DNA of 46,063 bases from IMG/VR virus record IMGVR_UViG_3300034190_002072, positions 1 to 46,063 of that record; one strand, written 5' to 3'. The DNA is from a virus. Position numbers and translations under genes: made by a program. Shown here one piece after another: positions 25,801 through 34,162 of the stretch (its first letter is position 1; every line of letters begins with the position of its first letter). The notes beneath the pieces were generated by a model. That model was not told the origin of the DNA, made no database searches, and worked only from the letters and a program-made list of their open reading frames with translations.

Positions 25801-28800
25801 ACTGACATGCTATCAATTGACATATTAAACCTGGGCGCTAAAGACGTTAAGAGATTAATAGGTAACTCACTAATAAAACAAGACGTACTAGCCAGAGCGG
25901 GCGTGCCACCCGGTTCAAGTGAGGTTAAAACAGCTGAGATATTAAACGCTTACAAGGCGACGTTATCTCCTCAAGAAGTAGAAGACTTTGACAACCAGTT
26001 AAGTGCTATTGATACTCAAGTATCTAGAATAAAAGAGGGTATTGAAAAACCAGGTAGCTACAAGTTAGCTAAACAGTCGCTAGGTAATATATACACTCAA
26101 TACAATTCTAGGTTTGAAGAAGAGGGTGTTGTATTTAAGAACGATAGAGAAAAGCTAGCTAAAATAGTTCAAAGGTTTAGACAAGACATGGTTGACTCTA
26201 ATTTAGAGCAAGCTAAAAAAGATAAAGATATTGTAAAAATTGTTGAATCAAAAAGAACCGAAGACGGTAAAGAACTAAACGAAGCTCAAAAAGAAGCTTT
26301 ATATGCTTCATACGGGCAGATGCTTACAGAGACTAAAGGTAGAGCAGTTGCTAGTAGAGTAAATCTAGACACAGCTGTAAATGACATATTTGAAAAAGGA
26401 TCTAATGTTGATGTAGTTGCTTGGAAAACAGAAGATGATTTAAGAAAAGTGCTAGATGAAGTTACTGTTTTAAACGAAGAGACTGGCAAAAAAGAAAAAT
26501 TATCTAAGAAAGATTATAACGATGCGTACTCTAAATTACTAAACAACGAAACGTTTGGTTTGATAGTAGGTAACAAGTTGATAACTCAAAATGAAACAGA
26601 GGCAAACGCAGATCTTCAAAAAGGTATTATCAGAGCAGGTACTGTAAAGCTACATGAGCTTACACACGTTATTAATGATGGTAGAATAACTACTAAAAAA
26701 GGTAAAGCTGATTATGCTAACAACTTGTTTGAAGCCGCTAGCACTAGTAAAAACCTAGCTTTACAAGCCGCACACGAGCAGGTAATAAGAGATCTCAATG
26801 ATATTTACGAAAGTAGAAAAATGACTTTCGAAAACAGTGAAGAGTTTAGAGATGAATATACAACTCATCTTCAAGAAAAACTTTATGCTAATGAAGATCA
26901 ACTACAGTTAGAGAAGGATGAAGGCTTTTTAGTTAGAGCATTCAATGACTTAACTACAAATGCTAATTCACTTAATACACCAGAGCGTGCGTTAAACTTT
27001 TTATTAGCTAATAACTCAGGTTTTAGAAACGGTAAGTTAAGTAGAAAATCACAAAGAGCTATAAAGAATCGAGATAGTGGTAAATTAAAAACTTCAGAAA
27101 AAAATACTGTTAATAAGTTAGCTGTAGAATATAAAGAAAATAAAGATACCTTCATGAAAAACCCTGAGCAGTATGGGGATTTGTTTATGCAGTTTCAATC
27201 TGTAGCGCTAGATGCCATGGGTTACAACGTTGGTAAAGGAGACATAGCAGCTGCTGACGCTATGGGCTTTGTTGCGACTGAGTTTGAAAGTATCATGAGA
27301 AACTACAAGCCTGTAGTAGATGGTAAAAATACAGCGTTTACAACCTACGTTACTAACGTTTTTAAAATGGGTAGAGGTAACAAGTTCTACAAACAAGAGC
27401 TAGGGTCTAAGGAAGGTAGAGTAACTATAACTGATGCTGGTGAAAATAGATTATTATCAACTGATACCGCTGAATCTGGATTAGAGTTAGAGGAAAGAAA
27501 AGCTAAGGAAGCTAAAGCAAGAAGAAAACTAATAAACCCTTTATCTGCTAAAGAAATAGGTACAAAGAAAAAAGCTATAGAAGATGCGGTTATTATAACA
27601 CCAGCCATGGCACCTATCGCTGATTTTAAGAGCATATCTAAAGATTACGGAGGAAAGGTTGCCGGTATAATATTTGATATACCAGAAGCAAAGATTACTG
27701 ATGGTACTAAAAACCTAACGTATGCTAAAAAGATAGTTGATGGAGTACCAGAACCATCTGAAGCAGGTAATATTCAAAACCTATACTCAGATACACAGGT
27801 ACTAGCTCGTGATATTAGATTACTCCCTGACACAAATGTTACATCGGAAGAATCTAGAGTTGGTGAGCAAGGTGAAAAAGTTCCTGTTACTAGAGACGTA
27901 CAAGGTAGATCACTAGGTTTACCTAATAGAATTATAAAATACTTTTACGAAGACACAGGTAAAAGATCTAAAGGTACAACTTCACAAACAAAAGTGTACA
28001 AAAAGAAAGCTAAGTTTGATAATCCTACCCCTCAAGTATTAAAAGAGGTTCAACGTGAAATGGGTATTACTCCAGCTGGGCAGTTAAACCAATACGATAG
28101 GACTATAGGTCAGTTTCTAAAAGGCTTTGCTAGAGTAAAAGGGTCTGTTGCCGCTGTTGCCGTGGCTAAAAATAAAGTTGCTAGGTTAGATACTAAGACG
28201 TCTAAAGGTGTAAAACAAATAGAAGCTGACATAGGCGCTGGTAGATCTAAGGTTCAGTTTAGTGAAAAAAGTAAGCAGCGAGTTATAGATCTTAGAAAAG
28301 CAGCTGAAACTAAAACAGGTAAACTTACTGGACAGACATTAAAAAACTTTACAGTAAAACAGCTTCAGGAAAAAGGTTTAAATACTATAGCTGATATAAA
28401 AAATAAATTAGGTTTACCTTTAAGAGATGGGGATGACGTTAGAATAAATACCAAAGCAGGTTTTAAGGTACTAGAAGGAAACTTAGAATTAACGGCTAGC
28501 GTATTAAATGATTTTATAAAACAATATCCCGAGTTTTATGAATCAATAAGAACATCGACAACTAGCTCATTGAGAAAATCAATGATGGGTAGTAGAGGTT
28601 TGTTTGATCAATTAATAGAAAAACCAAGCAAAAGATATCCTCAAATAGTTAGACAAAACTACAAGAGAGGTAAAAACCAAGGTGAGATAGTAGACAATAA
28701 TTTTGTAAAGAAAACTAAATCACCTGACTACATAAAAGATCAATACTCTAAATTAGATTATTTCGAAAAGTTCTGGAAATCTGCTGAGTCATACTTAAAA

Positions 28801-31800
28801 ACAAAACCAGAAAACGCTTGGGTGTTTGAGCAGCTACTAAATGATGCTCAAAACGACATGGGTAGCCTAACTAGAATCGCTCCGCCTATACTATACCTAC
28901 CAATACTGCCTAACGGAGATGTTAATTACAAAGTTGGTGTTAGAGAAGAACATAACTTTCCAGCAAACAATATAGGTAGCATGATGCTTTGGTCAGCCAT
29001 GAACGGTCAAGTTGACAATGCTATGAAGCTTGTTAGTGCTACTTATATGCAAGGACCTATAACTTTAGATGATGATTTGAAGTTAGATGTAGACTTTAAA
29101 TTTAATATGCCTGACATATACTGGAATAAAATAGCTCCTAGAATATTGTCTGGAGATTTAAAAACACCAGAAGGATTAGCATCTGTTATAAGGTTGACAG
29201 AATCTGGAGTAAATTTAGATCAATATCTTTTTCTACCTGAAAACAAAACAATGAGCGAATACTTGTTTGGAACAAATGGTGTTCCGTCAGACGTTCAAGC
29301 TAGACTAACTAGAGACTTTTTGACAGGTGAAATAACATTAGAAGAGTCTAGAAAAGAAGGTAAAAAAGCTGTAGCTATAATAAACAAGCTAAACGAGTCT
29401 TTTAAACCAGATTCTAGTAAGGTTATAGAGTTTAATAATACTGCAGATAGAGCTATGGCTAATGCTAGAAATAGCGTTAAGTATTCTGAGAAGCCCGTTA
29501 AAGCAAGGGTGTTTGATTTTGACGATACACTCGCCCAATCAAACAGTATGGTTATAGTTAACAAGCCAAACCCTGAAGGAGGGTTTAGCGAAGGAACTAC
29601 AAAGCTTAAAGCTATATTTATGGTTGGTGGTCCTGGTGCTGGTAAAACAAATGTAGGTAAAGGATTGCAATTAGGTAGACGTGGGTATAAGGTTGTTAAT
29701 CAAGATATAGCACTAGAGGCTATGAAGTCTGAAGCTGGTTTACCTGGTGACGAGTCTGGTTACACGGCAGAGCAAAGATCTATGAGATCTAAGCTAGGAT
29801 TTGCCGCTAGAAAAGCCGCTACAGCTAAGTTTGATAAGTATGCAGACGCTGGAAACGGTATGGTTATAGATGGTACTGGCGCTTCGTACAATGCTACTAC
29901 AAAAAAAATAAAAGAATTACAAGACAAAGGTTTTGAAGTGCATATGGTTGTAGCTAACACTCCACTAGAGACTGCACTAGAAAGAAATAAAGCTAGAAAA
30001 GAAAGATCATTACCTGATTTCGTAGTAAGAAAAACATACGATCAAGTACAAGAGAGTTTAGCTAAGTATAAGCAAGACTTTGGTGGTAGACTATATGAAA
30101 TAAATACAGAAAATATACAGTACGGTAAGCCGCTACCTAAGGACTTCTTAGATCAAGTCTATGCTGGAATAAACTCTACTAAAGTAGAAAGAATAAACGC
30201 AACAGAGTTTGCTTTAGAAGCTGGTAACCTAGAACAACAAGGCGCTACATTTAATTTCTCAGAATTTAATCAAGTTATTGACGGTAAAAAAGGACCATTG
30301 TTTGATGTAGCTAAAATGATTAATGATTCAAAAGGTGAAAGAGATATGTTTGTTCTTACGGCTAGACCAGCAGCCTCTGCACCAAATATAAAAGAATTTT
30401 TAGATGGGCTTGGTTTAAATATACCTTTAGAAAACATAGTAGGTTTAGGTGATGGCAAAGCGCAAGCGAAAGCAGATTGGTTTATACAAAAGTACAGTGA
30501 AGGTTATAATGATTTTTACTTTGCAGATGACGCGCTTAAAAATGTTAAAGCAGTTAAAGATATATTCAATGTACTAGATGTTAAGTCGCAAGTACAACAA
30601 GCTAGGGTTAAGTTCAGTGAGAAAATTAGCACTGAGTTTAACGACATGATAGAGCGTAATAAAGGGATTAAGTCTCAAGCTACTTTCTCTGATGTTCAAG
30701 CTAGACGAAGAGGTACTAAGCAAAAGAAATATAGTTTCTTTATACCACCATCTGCAGATGACTTTAGAGGTTTAACACAATATACATTTGCTGGTAAAGG
30801 TAAACAAGGTGAAGCTGATCAAGAGTTCTTTGACAAAGCTTTAATAAAACCTTATCAAGCAGGTGTTGCTGCTATAAACAGAGCTAAGTTTAGAATTAGA
30901 ACTGATTACGGTACTCTAGTAAAGAACAATAAAAAAATAGCTAAAAGATTAAAGAACGAAGTTGCTGGAACTAATCACACTCTAGATGAAGCAATAAGAG
31001 TTTACTTGTGGAATAAAGAAGGATATGATATACCTGGTATGTCTAAGAGAGATGTAGACGCTTTAGTAGGTCACGTTGAAAGTGGTAAAAATGGTGAGTT
31101 AATTGCTTATGCTGAAGGTGTTAAACTTGTTACTAGAAAAGATGCTTACCCTGAGCCAACAGAGTTCTGGGACGGATCAACAATACTAGGTGATTTAAAC
31201 AGCATTGCTACAGAAACAAACAGAGCTGAGTACTTGAAAGAATTTATAGATAATTCTAAGATAATATTTTCAGAACAAAACTTAAATAAGGTAGAAGCGG
31301 TATACGGCTTTAGAGTTAGAGAATCTATTGAAAATATTCTGTTTAGAATGGAGACTGGCCAGAACAAAGCTAAAGGTTCTGGTAGAATAGTTAACGAGTG
31401 GAATGACTGGGTTAACAACTCTGTTGGAGCTATAATGTTCTTTAATAGACGATCTGCGCTCATGCAGACATTGTCTACGGTAAACTTCGTAAATTGGAGT
31501 GATAATAATCCTATAAAAGCTGCTGCTGCATTTGCTAATCAACCTCAATACTGGAAAGATTTTATTACATTATGGAGTTCACCTAAGCTTGTGGCTAGAC
31601 GTAAAGGTTTAGAAAGTGATATACAAGAAGCTGAGATTGCTAGAGCCGCTAAAAAAGGTGGTGTCAAAGGTGTTATATCTTATTTATTAAAAATAGGTTT
31701 TACACCAACACAACTAGCAGATAGTTTTGCTATAGCTTCTGGTGGTGCTACGTTCTATAGAAATAGAATCAAGTCTTATTTAAAAGAGACTAACGATCAA

Positions 31801-32922
31801 GGAGAAAAGGTTTATACTAAAGAACAAGCTGAACAAAAAGCATTTGAAGACTTTAGCTCTACAGCCGAAGAGACTCAACAGTCAGGTGATCCAATGCTAG
31901 TATCACAACAGCAAGCTAGTGTGCTAGGTAGATTGGTATTAGCTTTCCAGAATACACCAATGCAGTACACTCGCCTTATTAAAAAGGCTGGTCAAGATCT
32001 TATCAACAGAAGAGGCAATCCAATGACTAGCATGAGTAAGATAGTTTATTATGGTTTTGTTCAAAATTTAATATTCTCTACTTTACAAAATGCTTTATTT
32101 GCTTTGATACCAGGGTTTGACGATGATGAAGAAGATTTTAAAACAGATAAAGAAAGAGAAAAGTATCTTGAAAAGCAGCAAAGAAAAGAAGACGGTAAAG
32201 TAGTTCGTGTTGCTAACAGTATGATTGACACCTTGTTACGTGGATCTGGTTTAGCAGGAGCTGTTGTATCTACTATAAAGAATGTTATAATGGCGTATCA
32301 AAAGTATGATGAAGCTCCAATGATACAAAAAGAAAATGCTGATATAATTTTAGCTGCACTAAATATATCGCCACCAATAGGGTCTAAGGCTAGAAAAATA
32401 AATAATGTTTTACAGACCATGCAGTTTGAAAAAGACGTATTAGCTGAGAGAGGTTTTAGTGTTATGATAGATGGTCACTTCCAGTTAAGCCCTGCTTACG
32501 ATATGCTAGGTGATGCTACGTCTGCTACTTTGAATCTACCACTAGATAGACTCGCTGATGAGGTCAATGCTATAACAGAAGCTTTAGACACTAGAAATAC
32601 TCAATGGCAAAGGATAGCATTAGCATTAGGCTGGAGACAATGGGATGTAGGTGCTCGTGCTGAAGAGCATGACCTTATAAAAACAGAAGCTAAAGCTAAG
32701 CGTAAAATTGAAGGTAAAGAAAAAGCTAAAGAGACTAGAGCAAAGAATAAAGAATTAAAAATACAAAATGGTATTTTATACGATAAAGTTTTAAGCGAAC
32801 TACCAAGAAACATTGGCAAAGAGCTGCAAGATAAAGTAATATCGACACGTCAAGTACCGCCTGTCTTTATTTTAAAGGAACTAGCAGAAAAATATAACAT
32901 TGATATAAGTGATTATGAGTAA
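22843..32922 (+). CDS. Giant polyvalent virion protein: zincin, HAD phosphatase with inserted P-loop kinase
   Basis: 3359 residues, over a fifth of the window. Modules in order: acidic helical N-terminus (1-160); Gly/Ala membrane-like segment about 715-755; zincin motif HELTH at 1271-1275; a segment resembling sigma region 2 near 1479-1515; REEHNFPANN at 2034-2043 (unknown domain); HAD motif I DFDDT at 2225-2229; Walker A GGPGAGKT at 2262-2269 with DGTGASY further on; HAD motif II LTARP at 2505-2509, lysine K2539/K2543 and acidic pair D2562-D2563; then a C-terminal domain about 2620-3150 like the large polyvalent protein associated regions. The kinase lies between HAD motifs I and II, a polynucleotide-kinase-like pair. 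The motif [VI]x[FY]SE[KQ] recurs at 1804, 2212, 2589 and 2807, at module borders. As in T7 gp16 or N4 virion polymerase position, it is probably injected with DNA. No RNA polymerase motif was seen. Confidence 0.8.
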   Translation: MYTYNGENYTLDEMKMVLGVEEITEAIMSQYGITLAEEEATQIPDESKTVVENKGFFSDDFQEVAATEDVPAVTEKEVASKPIEEMPTSELELQLEDTSLAIAEIEKDLEDFELAESKRIKGVDPKIEFKRGPGWYTELQNLKRKKEKVSNQLQVRYTGADKIDFSKPESVASQLEDRVVTELRAEHGYPYLNVEATGAGNEVVIKNYLGTGKNVNVKLDGSDETKKVFKDLNDYDKALTDTSRVSLTIESSLNKLSKDNNIVPLNKVIKDLGYEIQQVETPGKSITTGYGPGGVPITDYTPATYEYSLTKDGVTIASDVKGISDILKGDKKIEGAVVQAAYDIQTQNVKKRAQAIKESQDVITKDPTTTVDYYEDGSFEKDIVKAIQDKGLDLSPDEIKTIQEYFKSINARVGGVEVQEGSVMAQFPSLLKMAGVMGFVDESSSKNYISDKEKVEIYRNLSGLPSEVIEKIKASGFLPTVKKKVAEIAYQKTLEKSETIFEDLIKAEGDQEIIQTAQRFIGADVKDTTVALEKRADKVVEQREKQATVFSLQAQNIIENIAPEGARIGLMAAGGSSQLGLQVDRKLTKEEQKQFDKASDMLMDLQYSMDLSQQDYINTINNIQKDFQIYAAENKGVDQGLFNTASKEYGLNNLLVKDVNDSFASLLLSVPTLLDSDWANLEQQKINRKNNYYETARAYDDGDFGRYVLRTTAQQSANIVTAIATGGAASGLGLGRMASQLAIGTVFGVSSGTQTFRDLSSQNTIYDLAKLRGEQATRAKAEGIIGDFEYTQIMQDVNNTLAMGRLSNTQVMGAAFTNGVIEGSVMTLIGQAPNTLKLLKDFKNPTQTAEIAKNLFSKYGKVGQLYNYIGKPLVTRPLGEVIEEGAVYGLQQYVTEYGILDRELDLSQWDDTAMAAITTSGLTQSPGIAYSGMITYGKTKQYEKAVNSLRNINTNLSQLIQNTKNESDRETLLNDMSGILEEMGLETDMLSIDILNLGAKDVKRLIGNSLIKQDVLARAGVPPGSSEVKTAEILNAYKATLSPQEVEDFDNQLSAIDTQVSRIKEGIEKPGSYKLAKQSLGNIYTQYNSRFEEEGVVFKNDREKLAKIVQRFRQDMVDSNLEQAKKDKDIVKIVESKRTEDGKELNEAQKEALYASYGQMLTETKGRAVASRVNLDTAVNDIFEKGSNVDVVAWKTEDDLRKVLDEVTVLNEETGKKEKLSKKDYNDAYSKLLNNETFGLIVGNKLITQNETEANADLQKGIIRAGTVKLHELTHVINDGRITTKKGKADYANNLFEAASTSKNLALQAAHEQVIRDLNDIYESRKMTFENSEEFRDEYTTHLQEKLYANEDQLQLEKDEGFLVRAFNDLTTNANSLNTPERALNFLLANNSGFRNGKLSRKSQRAIKNRDSGKLKTSEKNTVNKLAVEYKENKDTFMKNPEQYGDLFMQFQSVALDAMGYNVGKGDIAAADAMGFVATEFESIMRNYKPVVDGKNTAFTTYVTNVFKMGRGNKFYKQELGSKEGRVTITDAGENRLLSTDTAESGLELEERKAKEAKARRKLINPLSAKEIGTKKKAIEDAVIITPAMAPIADFKSISKDYGGKVAGIIFDIPEAKITDGTKNLTYAKKIVDGVPEPSEAGNIQNLYSDTQVLARDIRLLPDTNVTSEESRVGEQGEKVPVTRDVQGRSLGLPNRIIKYFYEDTGKRSKGTTSQTKVYKKKAKFDNPTPQVLKEVQREMGITPAGQLNQYDRTIGQFLKGFARVKGSVAAVAVAKNKVARLDTKTSKGVKQIEADIGAGRSKVQFSEKSKQRVIDLRKAAETKTGKLTGQTLKNFTVKQLQEKGLNTIADIKNKLGLPLRDGDDVRINTKAGFKVLEGNLELTASVLNDFIKQYPEFYESIRTSTTSSLRKSMMGSRGLFDQLIEKPSKRYPQIVRQNYKRGKNQGEIVDNNFVKKTKSPDYIKDQYSKLDYFEKFWKSAESYLKTKPENAWVFEQLLNDAQNDMGSLTRIAPPILYLPILPNGDVNYKVGVREEHNFPANNIGSMMLWSAMNGQVDNAMKLVSATYMQGPITLDDDLKLDVDFKFNMPDIYWNKIAPRILSGDLKTPEGLASVIRLTESGVNLDQYLFLPENKTMSEYLFGTNGVPSDVQARLTRDFLTGEITLEESRKEGKKAVAIINKLNESFKPDSSKVIEFNNTADRAMANARNSVKYSEKPVKARVFDFDDTLAQSNSMVIVNKPNPEGGFSEGTTKLKAIFMVGGPGAGKTNVGKGLQLGRRGYKVVNQDIALEAMKSEAGLPGDESGYTAEQRSMRSKLGFAARKAATAKFDKYADAGNGMVIDGTGASYNATTKKIKELQDKGFEVHMVVANTPLETALERNKARKERSLPDFVVRKTYDQVQESLAKYKQDFGGRLYEINTENIQYGKPLPKDFLDQVYAGINSTKVERINATEFALEAGNLEQQGATFNFSEFNQVIDGKKGPLFDVAKMINDSKGERDMFVLTARPAASAPNIKEFLDGLGLNIPLENIVGLGDGKAQAKADWFIQKYSEGYNDFYFADDALKNVKAVKDIFNVLDVKSQVQQARVKFSEKISTEFNDMIERNKGIKSQATFSDVQARRRGTKQKKYSFFIPPSADDFRGLTQYTFAGKGKQGEADQEFFDKALIKPYQAGVAAINRAKFRIRTDYGTLVKNNKKIAKRLKNEVAGTNHTLDEAIRVYLWNKEGYDIPGMSKRDVDALVGHVESGKNGELIAYAEGVKLVTRKDAYPEPTEFWDGSTILGDLNSIATETNRAEYLKEFIDNSKIIFSEQNLNKVEAVYGFRVRESIENILFRMETGQNKAKGSGRIVNEWNDWVNNSVGAIMFFNRRSALMQTLSTVNFVNWSDNNPIKAAAAFANQPQYWKDFITLWSSPKLVARRKGLESDIQEAEIARAAKKGGVKGVISYLLKIGFTPTQLADSFAIASGGATFYRNRIKSYLKETNDQGEKVYTKEQAEQKAFEDFSSTAEETQQSGDPMLVSQQQASVLGRLVLAFQNTPMQYTRLIKKAGQDLINRRGNPMTSMSKIVYYGFVQNLIFSTLQNALFALIPGFDDDEEDFKTDKEREKYLEKQQRKEDGKVVRVANSMIDTLLRGSGLAGAVVSTIKNVIMAYQKYDEAPMIQKENADIILAALNISPPIGSKARKINNVLQTMQFEKDVLAERGFSVMIDGHFQLSPAYDMLGDATSATLNLPLDRLADEVNAITEALDTRNTQWQRIALALGWRQWDVGARAEEHDLIKTEAKAKRKIEGKEKAKETRAKNKELKIQNGILYDKVLSELPRNIGKELQDKVISTRQVPPVFILKELAEKYNIDISDYE

Positions 32923-33178
32923 GGTAGACAAAAGTAAACTTAAATGTAACAGCCCTAAGAGAACATCTGGCCATAAGACTAAGTCTCACATTGTTAAGGC
33001 TTGTTCTGGTGGTAAAGAAAAGATAATTAGGTTTGGACAACAAGGAGTTAGTACGGCAGGTAAAAAAACTGATCCTAAGTCAAAAGCAAGAAGAGCTAGT
33101 TTCAAAGCGAGACACGCTAAGAATATTAAAAAAGGCAAGATGTCTGCGGCTTACTGGGCCGACAAAGTTAAATGGTAA
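32915..33178 (+). CDS. Small basic conserved phage protein
   Basis: 87 residues, strongly basic. The middle reads SHIVKACSGGKEKIIRFGQQGVS, then a Lys/Arg/Ala-rich stretch (SKARRASFKARHAKNIKKGKMSAAYWADKVKW). I recognise this pattern (ACSGGKEKIxRFGQQGV...SFKARHAxNIxKGKMSAAYWAxKVKW) from phage proteins of unknown role. The start used is the ATG at 32915, overlapping the giant gene by 8 bases; a GTG at 32909 would add two residues. The RH/KGK cluster could bind DNA or RNA. Confidence 0.72.
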   Translation: MSKVDKSKLKCNSPKRTSGHKTKSHIVKACSGGKEKIIRFGQQGVSTAGKKTDPKSKARRASFKARHAKNIKKGKMSAAYWADKVKW

Positions 33179-33179
33179 C

Positions 33180-33344
33180 ATGGATATACAACAACTAAAA
33201 CTGTACTTAATAAACGCGTCGACTCTAAGCGTTACAACCTTTACTAGAATAGAAATGGGATTAAAAATGGTTCTAATACTAGTCACTATAGGTTATACAG
33301 TTTCTAAATGGATCGGTTTAAAAAATAAAAAAAATGATAGATAG
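33180..33344 (+). CDS. Small single-span membrane protein
   Basis: 54 residues. A short N-terminal segment (MDIQQLKLYLINAS) precedes one transmembrane stretch at about 30-46 (MVLILVTIGYTVSKWIG) and a basic tail (LKNKKNDR). Size and layout resemble small accessory lysis or entry-channel proteins, and I recall close relatives in marine phages with unassigned function. It begins two bases after the preceding stop codon and overlaps the next gene by 11 bases. Confidence 0.65.
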   Translation: MDIQQLKLYLINASTLSVTTFTRIEMGLKMVLILVTIGYTVSKWIGLKNKKNDR

Positions 33345-33477
33345 AATAATAGGAGGACCTGCTAAAAAGAAAACAACCTGCTGGAAAGGTTACAGCAATA
33401 TTGTTAATGGAAAACCACAATTTAAAAAGAAGGGTGAAAAGATGGTTCCTGATTGTAAACCTACTAAAAAGAAATAA
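33334..33477 (+). CDS. Small basic protein with CWKGY motif
   Basis: 47 residues: MIDRIIGGPAKKKT, then CWKGY (16-20), NGKPQFKKKGEKMVPDC and a Lys-rich end. CWKGYxxxGxKxK..VPNC-type sequences occur in small proteins and C-terminal tails in many marine phages, without known function; this is recalled, not searched. The two cysteines (C16 and C41) may bind metal. Its start overlaps the membrane protein gene by 11 bases; the next gene follows 2 bases after its stop. Confidence 0.65.
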   Translation: MIDRIIGGPAKKKTTCWKGYSNIVNGKPQFKKKGEKMVPDCKPTKKK

Positions 33478-33479
33478 CT

Positions 33480-33512
33480 ATGGGTGTATTAAGTAAATTA
33501 AAAAGCAGAATG
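33480..33512 (+). repeat. Direct repeat, first copy (start of 33480 gene)
   Basis: The first 33 bases of this gene match the first 33 of the gene at 33758 with three differences, two of them silent. Codons are aligned, so the repeat encodes the same 11-residue leader apart from Ser/Asn at position 5. A duplication of the 5' end, with later divergence of the bodies, is the simplest reading. Confidence 0.75.
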
Positions 33513-33758
33513 GCAGGAGCGCCACAAAAGAAGGTTCCAAATACAAAAAACAAGGTTGCTGATATAAAAGAGTTCGTTGGTAAACGTAGAGATACAATAC
33601 GTGTAGGTAGCAATTACAAAGTAGGTGACCGCGTAGAAGAATACGAACTTGAAGATGCTATAAAAAAACAAACAGGAGATTTTCCTCAGTTGTCAGTTCA
33701 GGATTATAGTGCAGTTAAACAAGATAAAAAAGGTAACTACGTAACAAGCGACGAGTAA
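33480..33758 (+). CDS. Small protein with MGVLxKLKSRM N-terminus (copy 1)
   Basis: 92 residues. The first 11 residues, MGVLSKLKSRM, are shared with the next gene. The rest is basic and then acidic (KVGDRVEEYELEDAIKKQTGDFPQLSVQDY). Nothing else is recognised. It ends in a one-base overlap (TAATG) with the next gene. A short amphipathic helix common to two adjacent proteins could be a targeting or packaging tag. Confidence 0.6.
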   Translation: MGVLSKLKSRMAGAPQKKVPNTKNKVADIKEFVGKRRDTIRVGSNYKVGDRVEEYELEDAIKKQTGDFPQLSVQDYSAVKQDKKGNYVTSDE

Positions 33759-33790
33759 TGGGAGTATTAAATAAACTAAAAAGCAGAATG
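33758..33790 (+). repeat. Direct repeat, second copy (start of 33758 gene)
   Basis: Second copy of the 33-base element. The leader encodes MGVLNKLKSRM. Separation between copies is 278 bases. Similarity ends sharply after the RM codons. Confidence 0.75.
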
Positions 33791-34162
33791 AGTTCTTACC
33801 GTGGACCCACGCGGGTAGATCCAACCAAGTCATCACCCGTGTATGGGTTTGATACTGGAAAAGCTATAAACAGTGGAGTTGATGCTGTAAACGCAGGTCT
33901 AGCCGCTGGGTCTAATCAAGCTCCTATACAAAGTAATACAGCACAAGATATAGTAGATTTAGGGAGTACTATTGGTCAAGCTATAGGTGTTGCTTATGGC
34001 AAGGATAAAAAACCAAAAAAGGATAAACCAAAAAAGCTTTCTGCTAATAAAATATCTAAAAAAAGAAACAAAGAAGCAGAAGAAGCTGGGATAAATACTA
34101 ACGTAGATTTATTTGTTAGTGATGATGCAAGTTTAATGCCAGATAATTCAGGATATGCTTAA
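33758..34162 (+). CDS. Small basic protein with MGVLxKLKSRM N-terminus (copy 2)
   Basis: 134 residues. After the shared leader comes a Gly/Ala/Ser-rich section with VDAVNAGLAAGS and IVDLGSTIGQAIGVAYG (about 43-90), then a Lys cluster (KDKKPKKDKPKKLSANKISKKRNKEAEEAG) and an acidic end. The middle could be a weak membrane-active helix. It overlaps the endolysin by 8 bases. Function not recognised; co-expression with the endolysin suggests a late role in lysis or virion. Confidence 0.6.
   Translation: MGVLNKLKSRMSSYRGPTRVDPTKSSPVYGFDTGKAINSGVDAVNAGLAAGSNQAPIQSNTAQDIVDLGSTIGQAIGVAYGKDKKPKKDKPKKLSANKISKKRNKEAEEAGINTNVDLFVSDDASLMPDNSGYA

Noticed and set aside
22843-32922. Giant protein as an N4-like virion RNA polymerase
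   Set aside because: No T7-type polymerase motifs (such as the palm aspartates or the K-x7-YG box) were seen by eye; the visible motifs are zincin, HAD and P-loop.
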